Assembly: GCF_004320535.1 (NCBI RefSeq)
Contig: NZ_SIHY01000001.1
Coordinates: 248,001-312,000, forward strand
DNA: 64,000 nt
From: Arthrobacter sp. S41
GTDB taxonomy: Bacteria; Actinomycetota; Actinomycetes; Actinomycetales; Micrococcaceae
Direction of reading: 5' to 3'
In this document: piece by piece, positions 16,728 to 25,800 of the stretch
How the letters are laid out: every line of letters begins with the position of its first letter
Position numbering within the stretch: position 1 is the stretch's first letter
Made by a program: the position numbers and the translations under genes
The notes under the pieces: model-generated
What the model was told of the DNA's origin: nothing
What the model saw: the letters and a program-made list of their open reading frames with translations, nothing else
Database searches by the model: none

Positions 16728-17321
16728 CTAGCGGCGACGTCGGTAGTACACGTGGGTGGCTAGCGAAGTTTCTCGTCGTGAGTAACGGTCCATATGCGAC
16801 TCGATTGTTTCTACGGTGATCGCTTCGCCCTTGCCGAGCTGAATCGGCGCGATATGTAGGCGCAGTTCATCAATGAGTCCCTCGTTCAAGAACTGCACGA
16901 TCGTGTTGGCGCCGCCAGCGATGGCTACCTGCCCTTCGCCGGCAGCTTCCTTGGCTTCGGAGAGCGCCTCCTGAATTCCGCGGGTGACAAACTGAAAACT
17001 TGTGCCACCATCAAGGCGAAGTGTGGGTCGAGGGTGGTGGCTTAGTACAAAAACCGGTGCGTGGTACGGAGGATTATCGCCCCACCAACCGCTCCAGTCG
17101 GACTCAAGGGCTTGTTCTGGTGGGCCAAACATATTCAGGCCCATGATGAACGCTGAGGCTTCGGTAATGGCCGCTATCTCGGCGGTATTTTCCTCGGTGC
17201 GCTCAAGTTGCCACCGATGCAGTTTCTCTCCGCCTTCGCCTAGCGGAGTTTCTAAGCATTGATTCGGTCCGGCGCAGAAACCATCAGAGGAAACCGTAAC
17301 ATCGCAAGTAACTAGCCCCAT
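16728..17321 (-). CDS. dihydrofolate reductase-family protein (RibD C-terminal-like)
   Basis: A 197-residue NADPH-binding protein of the DHFR/RibD-C superfamily: N-terminal CDVTVSSDGFCAGPNQ, a mid-chain GLNMFG segment, and the C-terminal IAGGANTIVQFLNEGLIDELRLHIAP signature typical of these stand-alone reductases. They are not true folate or riboflavin enzymes as a rule and their substrates are unknown. ATG 17321 is chosen because GAGG lies 7 bases upstream. It converges with the SRPBCC gene, 11 bp apart, with no obvious terminator between. Confidence 0.83.
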   Translation of the reverse strand: MGLVTCDVTVSSDGFCAGPNQCLETPLGEGGEKLHRWQLERTEENTAEIAAITEASAFIMGLNMFGPPEQALESDWSGWWGDNPPYHAPVFVLSHHPRPTLRLDGGTSFQFVTRGIQEALSEAKEAAGEGQVAIAGGANTIVQFLNEGLIDELRLHIAPIQLGKGEAITVETIESHMDRYSRRETSLATHVYYRRRR

Positions 17322-17429
17322 CACTAGACCTCAATTCATCATCGGAGAAACGCTTTGAGTATTGGTACTCCTACAGTGAACCGGTCAGAGAGTAGATGCA
17401 AGCAAATCACGCACGGAACGCGTCGAAGC

Positions 17430-18116
17430 TTAGGAATCAGCGTCCTTAGGAACACCAACAACATTCCACACCGTGGCGGCGTGCTTCTTTAGTAGTGCAG
17501 ATTCCAAAACTATGGCGGCCTTGCGGTGCACACAAGTCACCCATCTGATCTCACCGTCCAGGCGGTCAATGGCGCGCCTTGCTACAGACTCAACTTTGTC
17601 TGCGGTTCCAGCTTCGGCCTGTTGGAGTAGTTCTTTCACCCAGGCGGGATCTGCCAGTGCCCGATCCATGGCATGTTTGCCTAGACCGGAGGTTGCGCCC
17701 TTGCCGGAAGAATAGATTCTTAACCGACCGCGCACACCCTTGCCGTTTCGTTCGCCGGCAGCTCCGATATACAGCGGTGGATTTGAGTCGCTGCCTTGCT
17801 GGCGAAACACGTAAACGCCAGGAAGCGCAGGTGCTTCGTTGGCTGCCTGAGCAAAGGGGATCCATTCGGACCAGTCCAGCGAATCTAGGGTTTCGTCGCT
17901 GATAGGTACCAACGGTGCGTTTAGTCCCGGGGCGCCAGCGAATCCGAGCTGGGTGAGCAACGCGGGTTGCAGGTGCCAGTTGCCGCCGGGCTTATTCGGG
18001 ATTTGGACACCGCCCTTGGGGCGCTGCTTTTGAAGGTAAGTTCTTAGATCCTTGGTAGGAACGCCAAGCTGGCTAGCTGCTACGTCTAACGAAAGTAGCT
18101 GCTCATCTTCTAACAA
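17430..18116 (-). CDS. GIY-YIG-like domain protein
   Basis: A 228-residue protein. An N-terminal helical segment (LSLDVAASQLGVPTKDLRTYLQ) looks like a DNA- or template-binding helix-turn-helix. The middle carries a GIY-YIG-like core: PGVYVFRQQG, then PLYIGAAGE and an arginine-rich GVRGRLRIY. A later glutamate in VLESALLKKHAATVWN matches the metal-binding glutamate and terminal asparagine of the fold. This suggests a small nuclease, but activity is inferred. The start is TTG 18116, with AAGGA six bases upstream. Nothing nearby marks it as part of a mobile element. Confidence 0.6.
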   Translation of the reverse strand: MLEDEQLLSLDVAASQLGVPTKDLRTYLQKQRPKGGVQIPNKPGGNWHLQPALLTQLGFAGAPGLNAPLVPISDETLDSLDWSEWIPFAQAANEAPALPGVYVFRQQGSDSNPPLYIGAAGERNGKGVRGRLRIYSSGKGATSGLGKHAMDRALADPAWVKELLQQAEAGTADKVESVARRAIDRLDGEIRWVTCVHRKAAIVLESALLKKHAATVWNVVGVPKDADS

Positions 18117-18180
18117 TGATCTTCCTTCGGTGCTGGTCTAGGTCCGACTATTTTGTTGCCTAGTTCAATGGTGCCAGAAA

Positions 18181-18216
18181 ACCCGGTAGGCGGGGCGCGA
18201 GCCTGACCTACCGGGT
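18181..18216 (-). terminator. intrinsic terminator after MarR gene
   Basis: ACCCGGTAGG (18181-18190) pairs with CCTACCGGGT (18207-18216); on the minus strand the stem is followed by TTTTCTGG. It ends the monooxygenase-marR transcript. Confidence 0.75.
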
Positions 18217-18229
18217 CTGTGATGATGAA

Positions 18230-18688
18230 CTAGTCAATGGCGCGGTGCAACTTCGTGCTCAACCGTTCTAATTCGTGAAATTCTTCTTCGCTCAGTGCTG
18301 AACCCAAAAGCTCATGAAGATGTTTAACATGCTCACGGCCGATTTCCTGCTGAACTTTGAGACCTTGATCGGTCAGCGAGAGCCGTGAGGCCCGTTGGTC
18401 ATCTGGATCTGCTTCACGGACTACCAAGCCTCGCTCTTCTAAGCGAGTGATCATTCGACTCAAACTTGGTTGGGTAATGAGCAGATGTTTGTTCAGATCA
18501 ACCATGCGGCTTTTGCCTTCGGGGCAGTTGCGCAAATTGAACAATACGTCGTATTCGCGCATGGAGAGCTTGCCGAACTCGGACATCGAATTGATGTGAC
18601 GCATGACCGCCACCTGTGCTCGGAAGAGTGACTCCCAAGCATCGGTGGTGCTCTTGAGCGAGGCTACCGGTTTACTGGTCTCGGTCAC
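18230..18688 (-). CDS. MarR-family transcriptional regulator
   Basis: A 152-residue dimeric winged-helix regulator. The DNA-reading helix is in LLITQPSLSRMITRLEERGLV and the wing in READPDDQRASRLSLT. It begins with GTG 18688 inside the end of the monooxygenase gene (17-bp overlap) with AAGGAG upstream, so the two are one operon. MarR proteins typically sense small aromatic or oxidising compounds and repress their own operon. The near-palindrome at 19858-19869 upstream of the operon is a candidate operator. Confidence 0.88.
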   Translation of the reverse strand: MTETSKPVASLKSTTDAWESLFRAQVAVMRHINSMSEFGKLSMREYDVLFNLRNCPEGKSRMVDLNKHLLITQPSLSRMITRLEERGLVVREADPDDQRASRLSLTDQGLKVQQEIGREHVKHLHELLGSALSEEEFHELERLSTKLHRAID

Positions 18689-19805
18689 TTGCTACTGGCT
18701 CCTTGGTATTTGCTAAGTCAGCTTCCATTTTAGCCCGGCGAGCTACAACCAAGCGTTCATGGGTTGGAGCTGGAGTCAGGTCGTTTGGAGCACGTGACTC
18801 CATTTCTTTGCGCAGTTCTGGCAAGACGTACTCACCAAACATGTCCAACTGATTCAGCACGGTCTTCAGTGGGAGACCTGCATGGTCCACCAAGTAGAGC
18901 TGGCGCTGGTAGGCGCCAAAGTATTCCTGGAAAGCCAGGGTCTTTTCGATGACCTGCTGTGGGGAACCAACGGTGAGCGGAGTTTGTGCGGTGAAATCTT
19001 CCAACGACGGACCATGGCCATAAACCGGCGCATTATCGAAGTATGGACGGAATTCTTTCACCGCCTGCTGCGAGTCCTTGGCCATGTAGAACTGGCCGCC
19101 AAGACCAACCACTGCCTGATGTGCTTTGCCGTGACCGTAGTGCTCGTAACGCTCACGGTACAGGTTGATCAGCTGCTGGTAGTGCTCCTTTGGCCAGAAG
19201 ATGTTGTTGGCGAAGAAACCGTCACCATAGTAGGCAGCGATTTCAGCTACCTGTGGGGTACGGATTGAGCCGTGCCAGACGAACGGTGCAACATCATCAA
19301 GCGGACGCGGGGTGGAGGTGAAGTTCTGTAGGGGAGTACGGAACTTCCCTTCCCAGCTCACCACATCCTCATCCCACAGTCGGCGCAGTAGGTTGTAGTT
19401 CTCAACGGTCAGGTTCACTGAGTCCTGCATGTTTTTGCCAAACCATGGGTACACCGGTCCGGTGTTACCGCGGCCCAAGACCAAGTCCACACGACCATTG
19501 GAAAGGTGCTGAAGCATGGCAAAGTCTTCTGCGATTTTCACCGGGTCATTGGTGGTGATCAGCGTGGTGGTGGTTGAAAGAATAATTCGCTCAGTTTGCG
19601 CAGCGATGTAAGCCAGGGTAGTTGTCGGCGAGGAAGAGAAGAATGGACGGTTGTGGTGCTCGCCGATGGCGTACACATCCATACCAATTTCTTCTACCTT
19701 TTTAGCGATAGCTACCGAAGCGTCGATGCGCTCCTTTTCGGTCGGGATACGGCCGGTGGTTGGGTCGCGGGTGATGTCGCTGACTGAGAATACTCCGAAC
19801 TGCAT
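18672..19805 (-). CDS. LLM-class flavin-dependent oxidoreductase (luciferase-like)
   Basis: A 377-residue bacterial luciferase-fold monooxygenase using reduced FMN. Characteristic parts are the N-terminal MQFGVFSVSDITRDPTTGR, GEHHNRPFFSSSP, VDLVLGRGNTG and LVDHAGLP near the end. The N-terminus resembles the CE1758-type subfamily as I remember it. Substrate unknown. I start at ATG 19805 with CAGGAG just upstream; the GTG two codons earlier sits on the ribosome-binding site. It shares an operon with the downstream MarR regulator. No flavin reductase gene is adjacent, so reduced flavin must come from elsewhere. Confidence 0.87.
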   Translation of the reverse strand: MQFGVFSVSDITRDPTTGRIPTEKERIDASVAIAKKVEEIGMDVYAIGEHHNRPFFSSSPTTTLAYIAAQTERIILSTTTTLITTNDPVKIAEDFAMLQHLSNGRVDLVLGRGNTGPVYPWFGKNMQDSVNLTVENYNLLRRLWDEDVVSWEGKFRTPLQNFTSTPRPLDDVAPFVWHGSIRTPQVAEIAAYYGDGFFANNIFWPKEHYQQLINLYRERYEHYGHGKAHQAVVGLGGQFYMAKDSQQAVKEFRPYFDNAPVYGHGPSLEDFTAQTPLTVGSPQQVIEKTLAFQEYFGAYQRQLYLVDHAGLPLKTVLNQLDMFGEYVLPELRKEMESRAPNDLTPAPTHERLVVARRAKMEADLANTKEPVASDRDQ

Positions 19806-19857
19806 TTCCACTCCTGAATCTATGGGCTGTTGCGATGTGCGCTTACCTCAAATTTAT

Positions 19858-19869
19858 ATGCGTATGCAT
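19858..19869. promoter_or_regulatory. candidate MarR operator
   Basis: ATGCGTATGCAT is a 12-bp palindrome except for one G-T pair, about 53 bp upstream of the monooxygenase start in an A+T-rich stretch. It is proposed as the site for the MarR protein of the same operon. Confidence 0.35.
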
Positions 19870-20072
19870 GTAATAACAAGTTGAAGCGTCAAATATTCCC
19901 TGAGGCTTAGAAAACTCGCCGTCAGTTCCGATGGCGCAAGAAGCGGTACCAGCTAAACAAGGCATCGTGCACAGCGATGCTGGATGGGGCTCGGTGACGG
20001 GTGCTGACCATGAGTAGTGATCAATCTCGCCGGGTTTCGCGACACCGGTGATGATTGGTTATCGTAGTGAAG

Positions 20073-20510
20073 ATGAATCAATCTAGTAGCGTTGTGCGCC
20101 TCGGTCAGCGGAGGATTCCTCCGATGACCTTAGTACGCATGGCGTTGCTCGTTGGTTCAGTTTTTATCGGCCTGCTTTCCATGCATGTGCTGCTGGCACC
20201 GGCCACACAACCTCAGCCAGTTCCAGCAACGAGCCATGAACAGATAGTTGCCCATCATGGGGCTCGCGCCTCTGCCGATGCCAAGAGCGTTCCAGAAAGA
20301 TCGCACGGTTGTGCTGACTGTCCGATGGACCATGACTTGGCAGCAGTAGGCTGCGTTCTCGCCTTGCTGGCGCTATTGCTACTTGTGCGCCCTCCGAGGG
20401 TTCTAGGTATTTCCGCTGTGGTGGAAAGTGTCTATCGACCAGTGAATGCCACCTCACGAGTATGGGCGACGAGGCCAGATTTGACCGCGTTGGGGATTTG
20501 TCGAACGTGA
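20073..20510 (+). CDS. small membrane protein, DUF6153-like
   Basis: A roughly 145-residue protein with two hydrophobic segments (about residues 20-42: LVRMALLVGSVFIGLLSMHV; and 93-110: VGCVLALLALLLLVRP) around a His/Cys-rich external loop with HHGARAS and HGCADCPMDHD. Such loops are typical of the DUF6153 family, often found beside DUF305 proteins, and could bind a metal such as copper; that is inferred. ATG 20073 is used; ATG 20124 has a stronger GGAGG at 9-base spacing and is a real alternative. The DUF305 lipoprotein follows in the same direction. Confidence 0.65.
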   Translation: MNQSSSVVRLGQRRIPPMTLVRMALLVGSVFIGLLSMHVLLAPATQPQPVPATSHEQIVAHHGARASADAKSVPERSHGCADCPMDHDLAAVGCVLALLALLLLVRPPRVLGISAVVESVYRPVNATSRVWATRPDLTALGICRT

Positions 20511-20605
20511 AATATTGGCAGGCGCTATCTTGACCTGCCGTTTCGCTCTTTTGTGCCAAGGCTAAGCCGGCACACGACATCTTTCACCCACCGTAGGAGT
20601 TTTTC

Positions 20606-21220
20606 TTGAAGGACAAAAATCTATATTTCAGCGCCCTGGCGCTAAGCACCCTGTTTGCATTCACCGCTTGCGCAGCCGAATCCGGGCAGGTGGCCGAACC
20701 AAGTTCCTCGGTTCACGACAGCGGACATCACGCTTCCTCGGCGCCAGCCACGGAATCGGGTGCCGCCAATTCGGCGGATATGAGTTTCGCCAGCGGAATG
20801 AAGGCCCACCATCAACAAGCTCTGGACATGTCCGAGGACCTGCTGAGCAAGGAAGATATTCCACAAGAGGTTCGGGAGCTGGCCGAAAAGATCAAGTCGG
20901 CTCAGGGCCCGGAAATTGAACTCATGAACAGTTGGCTAGCCGATTGGAAAATGCCTCAAGGCATGGATCACGGTCAAATGAACCACGGTGACGGCATGAT
21001 TTCAGATGAAGACATTGCGGCCCTGAAAAAGGCCGAAGGAACTAGCGCTGCAAGGCTCTTTCTGCAGCAGATGATTACGCATCACGAAGGCGCGGTCGAC
21101 ATGGCCAAGACTGAAGTGGATCAAGGGTCAGATGCTGAAGCGATCAAGCTTTCAAAAAACATCATTGAAGATCAAAATCGTGAAATTCAAGAGATGAAAG
21201 AGCTGCTTAGCGGACTCTAA
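20606..21220 (+). CDS. DUF305-domain lipoprotein
   Basis: A 204-residue exported protein. The start is TTG 20606, set by AGGAG six bases upstream. The signal peptide ends in a lipobox-like FTAC at about residues 19-22. Two DUF305 half-repeats follow: FASGMKAHHQQALDMSEDLL and FLQQMITHHEGAVDMAKTEV, each with the HH pair that marks this ferritin-like helical fold. A His/Met-rich segment (GMDHGQMNHGDGM) separates them. Such proteins occur with copper and metal-handling genes, so surface metal binding is plausible. Probably co-transcribed with the preceding DUF6153-like gene. Confidence 0.87.
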   Translation: MKDKNLYFSALALSTLFAFTACAAESGQVAEPSSSVHDSGHHASSAPATESGAANSADMSFASGMKAHHQQALDMSEDLLSKEDIPQEVRELAEKIKSAQGPEIELMNSWLADWKMPQGMDHGQMNHGDGMISDEDIAALKKAEGTSAARLFLQQMITHHEGAVDMAKTEVDQGSDAEAIKLSKNIIEDQNREIQEMKELLSGL

Positions 21221-21266
21221 CCTCGACGCTGTGCTGCTTGCCTTTGGGGCAGTGAGCATTAGATAA

Positions 21267-21306
21267 AACTAAACGGTGAGTGCCGCATGGCACTCACCGT
21301 TTAGTT
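21267..21306. terminator. bidirectional terminator between convergent genes
   Basis: An 18-bp perfect stem (21267-21284 with 21289-21306) containing CGGTGAGTGCC/GGCACTCACCG with a GCAT loop lies between the DUF305 gene and the doxX-like gene that face each other. Confidence 0.85.
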
Positions 21307-21321
21307 GAACTTATGAGGTAT

Positions 21322-21744
21322 TCAGCTCTTTGAACGCAACTGATCGCGGTCACGCCAAGCTCCGGTTCCCCAGAGTGCCAGTGCAACCAGCGCCGGCTGG
21401 AAGAACAGCCGAGCCAATCGCTTGCCATCGGTATCTAAACCGAAGGCATCGCGGTGATCCAGTAGCTGTGCGATATTGCCGGGGAATACTGCGACAAAAA
21501 ACAGTGCCACTATCCAACCGACGTGAACACGCTTCTTGAGCAGGGTCAGTAGCGATAGACCTAGACCCACTTCTGCCACGCCGGACAATATAACCACTAA
21601 GTCAGGATCCAACGGAAGGCTCTGTGGAACTTGCGCCTGGAATTCTTGGCGTCCAAAGCTCAGGTGGCTAACGCCCGCGTAGGTCAGGAATGCGCCGAGC
21701 ACCAGACGTGCTGTATGCCTTGGCTTGCTGAGTTGATTAGTCAT
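21322..21744 (-). CDS. DoxX-like integral membrane protein
   Basis: A 140-residue protein with four predicted membrane helices: LVLGAFLTYAGVSHL, LVVILSGVAEVGLGLSLLTL, VGWIVALFFVAVFPGNIAQ and LFFQPALVALALWGTG. Size, topology and the GVSHLSFGR/FVAVFPGNIAQLL segments fit the DoxX/DUF4870-like group of small quinone- or thiol-linked membrane proteins; function is unknown. It starts 8 bp inside the end of ohr, so it is the third gene of an ohrR-ohr-doxX operon, suggesting a role in peroxide or thiol stress. Confidence 0.8.
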   Translation of the reverse strand: MTNQLSKPRHTARLVLGAFLTYAGVSHLSFGRQEFQAQVPQSLPLDPDLVVILSGVAEVGLGLSLLTLLKKRVHVGWIVALFFVAVFPGNIAQLLDHRDAFGLDTDGKRLARLFFQPALVALALWGTGAWRDRDQLRSKS

Positions 21745-22156
21745 CAGAAACGGTGACGGTCACGTCGATGTTGCCACGGGTGGCGTTCGAGTATGGGCAC
21801 ACGGCGTGAGCTGCATCAGCAAGTTCCTGAGCAGCGTCGTGATCCATTCCGGGGATGATAACTTCCAGCTCTACCGACAGCTTGTAGGCATCGCCATCGC
21901 GGTGCAGGTTCACTCGGCCACCAACGCTGGAGTCCTCAACCTTGATCTTGCGTGCACGAGCCACGGTGTTTAGTGCGGAGTGGAAGCAAGCCGAGTAGCC
22001 GGCAGCAAAGAGCTGCTCTGGGTTGGTGCCAATTCCGGTTCCACCCAATTCCTTAGGGGCAGTCAAAACCAGATCAAGACGGCCATCCGGGGTCTGTGCG
22101 CGACCTTCGCGGCCCTGGCCGGTGGACAATGCTTCTGCGGTGTACAAGGTTTCCAT
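21737..22156 (-). CDS. ohr: organic hydroperoxide resistance protein Ohr
   Basis: A 139-residue thiol peroxidase of the Ohr/OsmC family reducing organic hydroperoxides. The two reactive cysteines are visible in GYSACFHSAL (about residue 58) and HAVCPYSNATRGN (about residue 122); LYTAEALSTGQGREGRA at the N-terminus is characteristic. The correct start is ATG 22156 with AAAGG upstream; the open frame continues further but runs into the ohrR gene. The upstream OhrR-type regulator and downstream doxX-like gene complete a stress operon. Confidence 0.93.
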   Translation of the reverse strand: METLYTAEALSTGQGREGRAQTPDGRLDLVLTAPKELGGTGIGTNPEQLFAAGYSACFHSALNTVARARKIKVEDSSVGGRVNLHRDGDAYKLSVELEVIIPGMDHDAAQELADAAHAVCPYSNATRGNIDVTVTVSDD

Positions 22157-22200
22157 GGTTCTGCCTTTCTTAGGGGGAATACGTGCTGGTGGGCAGTAAA

Positions 22201-22644
22201 TTATTTGCTGTCCATAGTTGGGATCTCTTGCATTGATTCGGTAAGCCGATGCAATGAGTTCACCAAAGCTTTGGCGCTGGCGATGTCGGGTAGGCCCGTG
22301 CCGCAAGCGATTTGTTCTGGGATATGCGCTAGTTCATTGCGTAGATTGTTGCCCTGCTCGGTGAGTAGAACGTTGACTACGCGAGTGTCTGTCTCGCTGC
22401 GTTGACGCTTGATGAATTCTTTGCTTTCCAGTCGGCGTAACAGCGGGGAGAGCGTTCCGGAATCCAGCTGGAGCATCTCACCGATTTCTCGTACCGGCTG
22501 CGATCCTTCATTCCAGAGGATCACTAGGACCAGGTACTGGGTGTAGGTCAGTTTCCACGGAGCTAGCAGCTCGGTGTAGGCCCTGGTGGTAGCTCGGGTT
22601 GCCGAGTACAGGGAGAAACAAACCATTTCATCAACTATCGCCAT
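22201..22644 (-). CDS. ohrR: OhrR-type MarR regulator
   Basis: A 147-residue MarR-family repressor. The N-terminal DEMVCFSLYSATRATTRAY carries the single reactive cysteine expected for OhrR sensing of organic peroxides; LTYTQYLVLVILW and GTLSPLLRRLESKEFIKR form the recognition and wing region, with RSETDTRVVNV the wing tip. It is 44 bp upstream of ohr on the same strand. The A+T-rich region just upstream (22645-22690), with a loose CAC...GTG dyad, is where an operator would be expected. The start is ATG 22644. Confidence 0.9.
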   Translation of the reverse strand: MAIVDEMVCFSLYSATRATTRAYTELLAPWKLTYTQYLVLVILWNEGSQPVREIGEMLQLDSGTLSPLLRRLESKEFIKRQRSETDTRVVNVLLTEQGNNLRNELAHIPEQIACGTGLPDIASAKALVNSLHRLTESMQEIPTMDSK

Positions 22645-22752
22645 GCATTAATCATTGCACGTAATTAGATTGTGCGCAACTTAAATTTGTGGTGAAGTGC
22701 TTCACGCGGTCATGATGTCCACGCTGAGCAATTGGCGGAGACTCTGAAGATG

Positions 22753-22797
22753 AAAAACGGCGGACCAGACACCGTTAGTTTGGTGTCTGGTCCGCCG
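22753..22797 (-). terminator. intrinsic terminator after RND gene
   Basis: A 16-bp stem (22758-22773 with 22782-22797) around GGACCAGACACC/GGTGTCTGGTCC, followed on the minus strand by TTTTTCATC. Confidence 0.88.
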
Positions 22798-22814
22798 CCT
22801 AGTCGAGGCCGAGA

Positions 22815-25800
22815 TTAATCTTCAGAAGCCTTAGGGGACTTATTGATCATCTCTTCAATCGTCCGTCGTTCGCGACGTGTGCTCGGGATCTGGCCGGTCA
22901 TGGGATGAACCACTGGATCATTCGAGACAGGAGCCTTAGAAGTCTTACTTTCGACTTTGTCAGTTAGGTCGGTTTCTGACTTTTCAGGCTTCTCGCCTTG
23001 AACCGTCGACTCACTGGCCGGGGCAGTGATCTTTGCGGTGGCCGAATTCATCGCCAGAGCAAGATCAGCGGAATCGGTCTGTTGTTGTGAGGAGTGCTTG
23101 CGATTGGCACGACGTGCCGCACGCTTTTCCTTACGGGACTCAACCAATCGGTAGAGTACGGGGACCAGGATCAAGGTCAGCAAGGTAGAGGTCACCAGGC
23201 CACCGATCACCACGACAGCCAGAGGCTGTGAGATGAAGCCTGACTGTCCGGTCAGTCCAAGACCCATTGGAATCAGCGCAAAAATGGTGGCCAATGCGGT
23301 CATCAGAATCGGACGCAAACGTTGACGCGCACCATGGGTGATGGCGTCTTCTAGGCTCATGGCCGCACGCTCAGCGGAAGGCTGACGATATTGGTTGATC
23401 AAGTCGATCAGCACAATCGCGTTAGTGACCACAATGCCCACCAGCATCAACATACCAATCAGCGACGGCAGACCCAGCGGGATGCCCGAGATCAGCAGTA
23501 GACCGACGGCGCCGGTGGCAGCAAATGGAATGGATACCAGAAGCACCAGTGGCTGAATCAATGACTTAAAGGTGGCCACCATGATGACGTAAACGATGGC
23601 TACAGCAGCCAGCAATGCGAGGTAGAGCTGGTTGAACGAGTCTGCCTGCTCGGTGGCAGCGCCACCAATTTCTGCGCTGGCACCTTCTGGAAGATCGACC
23701 GAATCAAGCTTGGTCGTGACTTCCTTGGAAACCTTACCCAGCATGTTTTCATCCGGGGTCAGCGTCACCGTAGCGATGCGCTCACCGTTAGAGGTGGTGA
23801 CCTGCTGGACTACCTTGGTGCGATCAACCTTGGCCAGATCCTGCAGCTTCTTCGGACCAGTTGCAGTAGGGATCTGCAGGTCGCGGAGCTTCTGTACGCT
23901 ATCGAGCTTGAGCCCCTCACCAATCTGTACCGTCAGGTCGGTGTAATCAAGGCGAAGCTTGCCGGCTGGAACAGGGGAGACCTGGCCAGCGACCATTCCG
24001 GCCAGCTGGGATTCGGTCAGACCCGCTGCTGCGGCCTTATCTGCATCGATGTCGATGGATACCTGCTCACGTTCAGCCGAGAGGTTGTCGGTAATACCGG
24101 AGACATACGCGGTGTCCTCAAGCGCCTCACGCATAGTCGCTGTGGCTTCCCGCAAGCTGTCTTCATTAGGAGCTTTGATCTCCACGGTGACGTCACTTGA
24201 GGTCATAGCCGAAGAATTGGAACCGTAGGTGACGGTCATGTCCTTGGACAGATCAAGGGAATCAACTTGCTCGTGGATCGTATCGGTCAGCTTTTCCTGA
24301 TCTGCGTCCTTATCGGTAATGACGGTAAAGCTTGCGGTGTCTGAACCGGAAGCAAACATGGCCGCCATGCCGCTGGCGGTACCGACGGTCATCTGAACGT
24401 CTTCTACACCATCAATGTCGCCAAGCTTAGACTCAATCTTCTTGGCTTCATTAGTGGTTGTATTCAACGCGGTACCCGAAGGCATAGTGGCCTTGACCGT
24501 GATGGAGTTTTCGCCGGTAGAACCCAGCAGGTTGGTGTTCAGCAACGGGGTCATGGCTACGGTGCCAGCCAAGATCAGCACTGAGGCCAACAAGGTGATG
24601 ACCGGGTGCTTCTGGGTAGATTTCAGCACTGGCTGATAAGCCCGCTGCATCCACGACTTATCTTCAGCAACGTGAACCGTGTGCGCCTTGGTGGTCCCTG
24701 GACGGTGCGGTAAGAACCAGTAGGCCAAAACCGGAACGATAGTCAAAGAGACCAGAAGTGAAGCGAGCAGTGCGATGGTCATGGTTAGCGCGAACGGGCT
24801 GAACAGTTCACCAGCCATACCGCCAACCATTGCGATAGGTAGGAAGACTGCCACCGTGGTCAGCGTTGCAGCCGTGATAGCACCGGCAACTTCCTTGACC
24901 GCTAGCAAGATGGACTGAGCCTTGGATTCACCAAAGGCAAGGTGTCGTTTGATGTTTTCAATGACCACAATCGAGTCATCAACCACACGGCCAATGGAGA
25001 TGGTCAGTGCGCCCAAGGTGAGCATGTTCAGGGTGTAGCCAAAGACGTTCATTCCAATGAAGGTCATCATCAGCGACAGTGGAATCGAGATTGCGGTGAC
25101 CAAGGTGGAACGCACTGAGAACAGGAAGATCAAGATAATGATGACCGCAAAACCAAGGCCCAGCGCACCTTCGATAGCCAAGTGGCTGATCGAGTCTTCA
25201 ATAAATGGTGCCTGATCAAAGATCGTGGTCATAGTGGCCTTGTGGCCCAGCTCGGACTGAAGGTCCTCAACCATGTCAGCAACCGCGTGGGAGATGGCAA
25301 CGGTATCGCCATCTGGGGTTTTGGTCACCGAGATGGAAAGAGTTTCTGCACCGTTGGTGCGGGTGATGCTGGTTGCTTCATCGGCCTTGACCGAAACATC
25401 TGCAACGTCCTTGAGCAGGGCTGGTCCATTATCCGTAACGATCGGGATGTTCTTGATAGCATCCAAATTATCCGGGGTTGAGCCGGCAATAACGGGCAAC
25501 TGGAGACCGTCCACGTTCATATTGCCCACCGGAATTGGTGAGCCGGCGTTCTCGATGCCGTCCTTCAAATCGGAGACGGTCAGCCCGGCACGGGACATCT
25601 CAGCGTTTTTCGGTTTCACCGCAATGTGCTGGGTCGCACCACCAGAAACTGAGGCTTCACGGACTCCGTCAATCTTCTGTAGCTTGGGAAGTGCAATTCG
25701 CTTAACGTCGTCATTGAGCGACTCCAAGGACTCATCCGAGGAGACAGCAAGCATCAGTACCGGAAGATCTGCGATGGAGCCGGCCAGCGCTGTTGGCTCA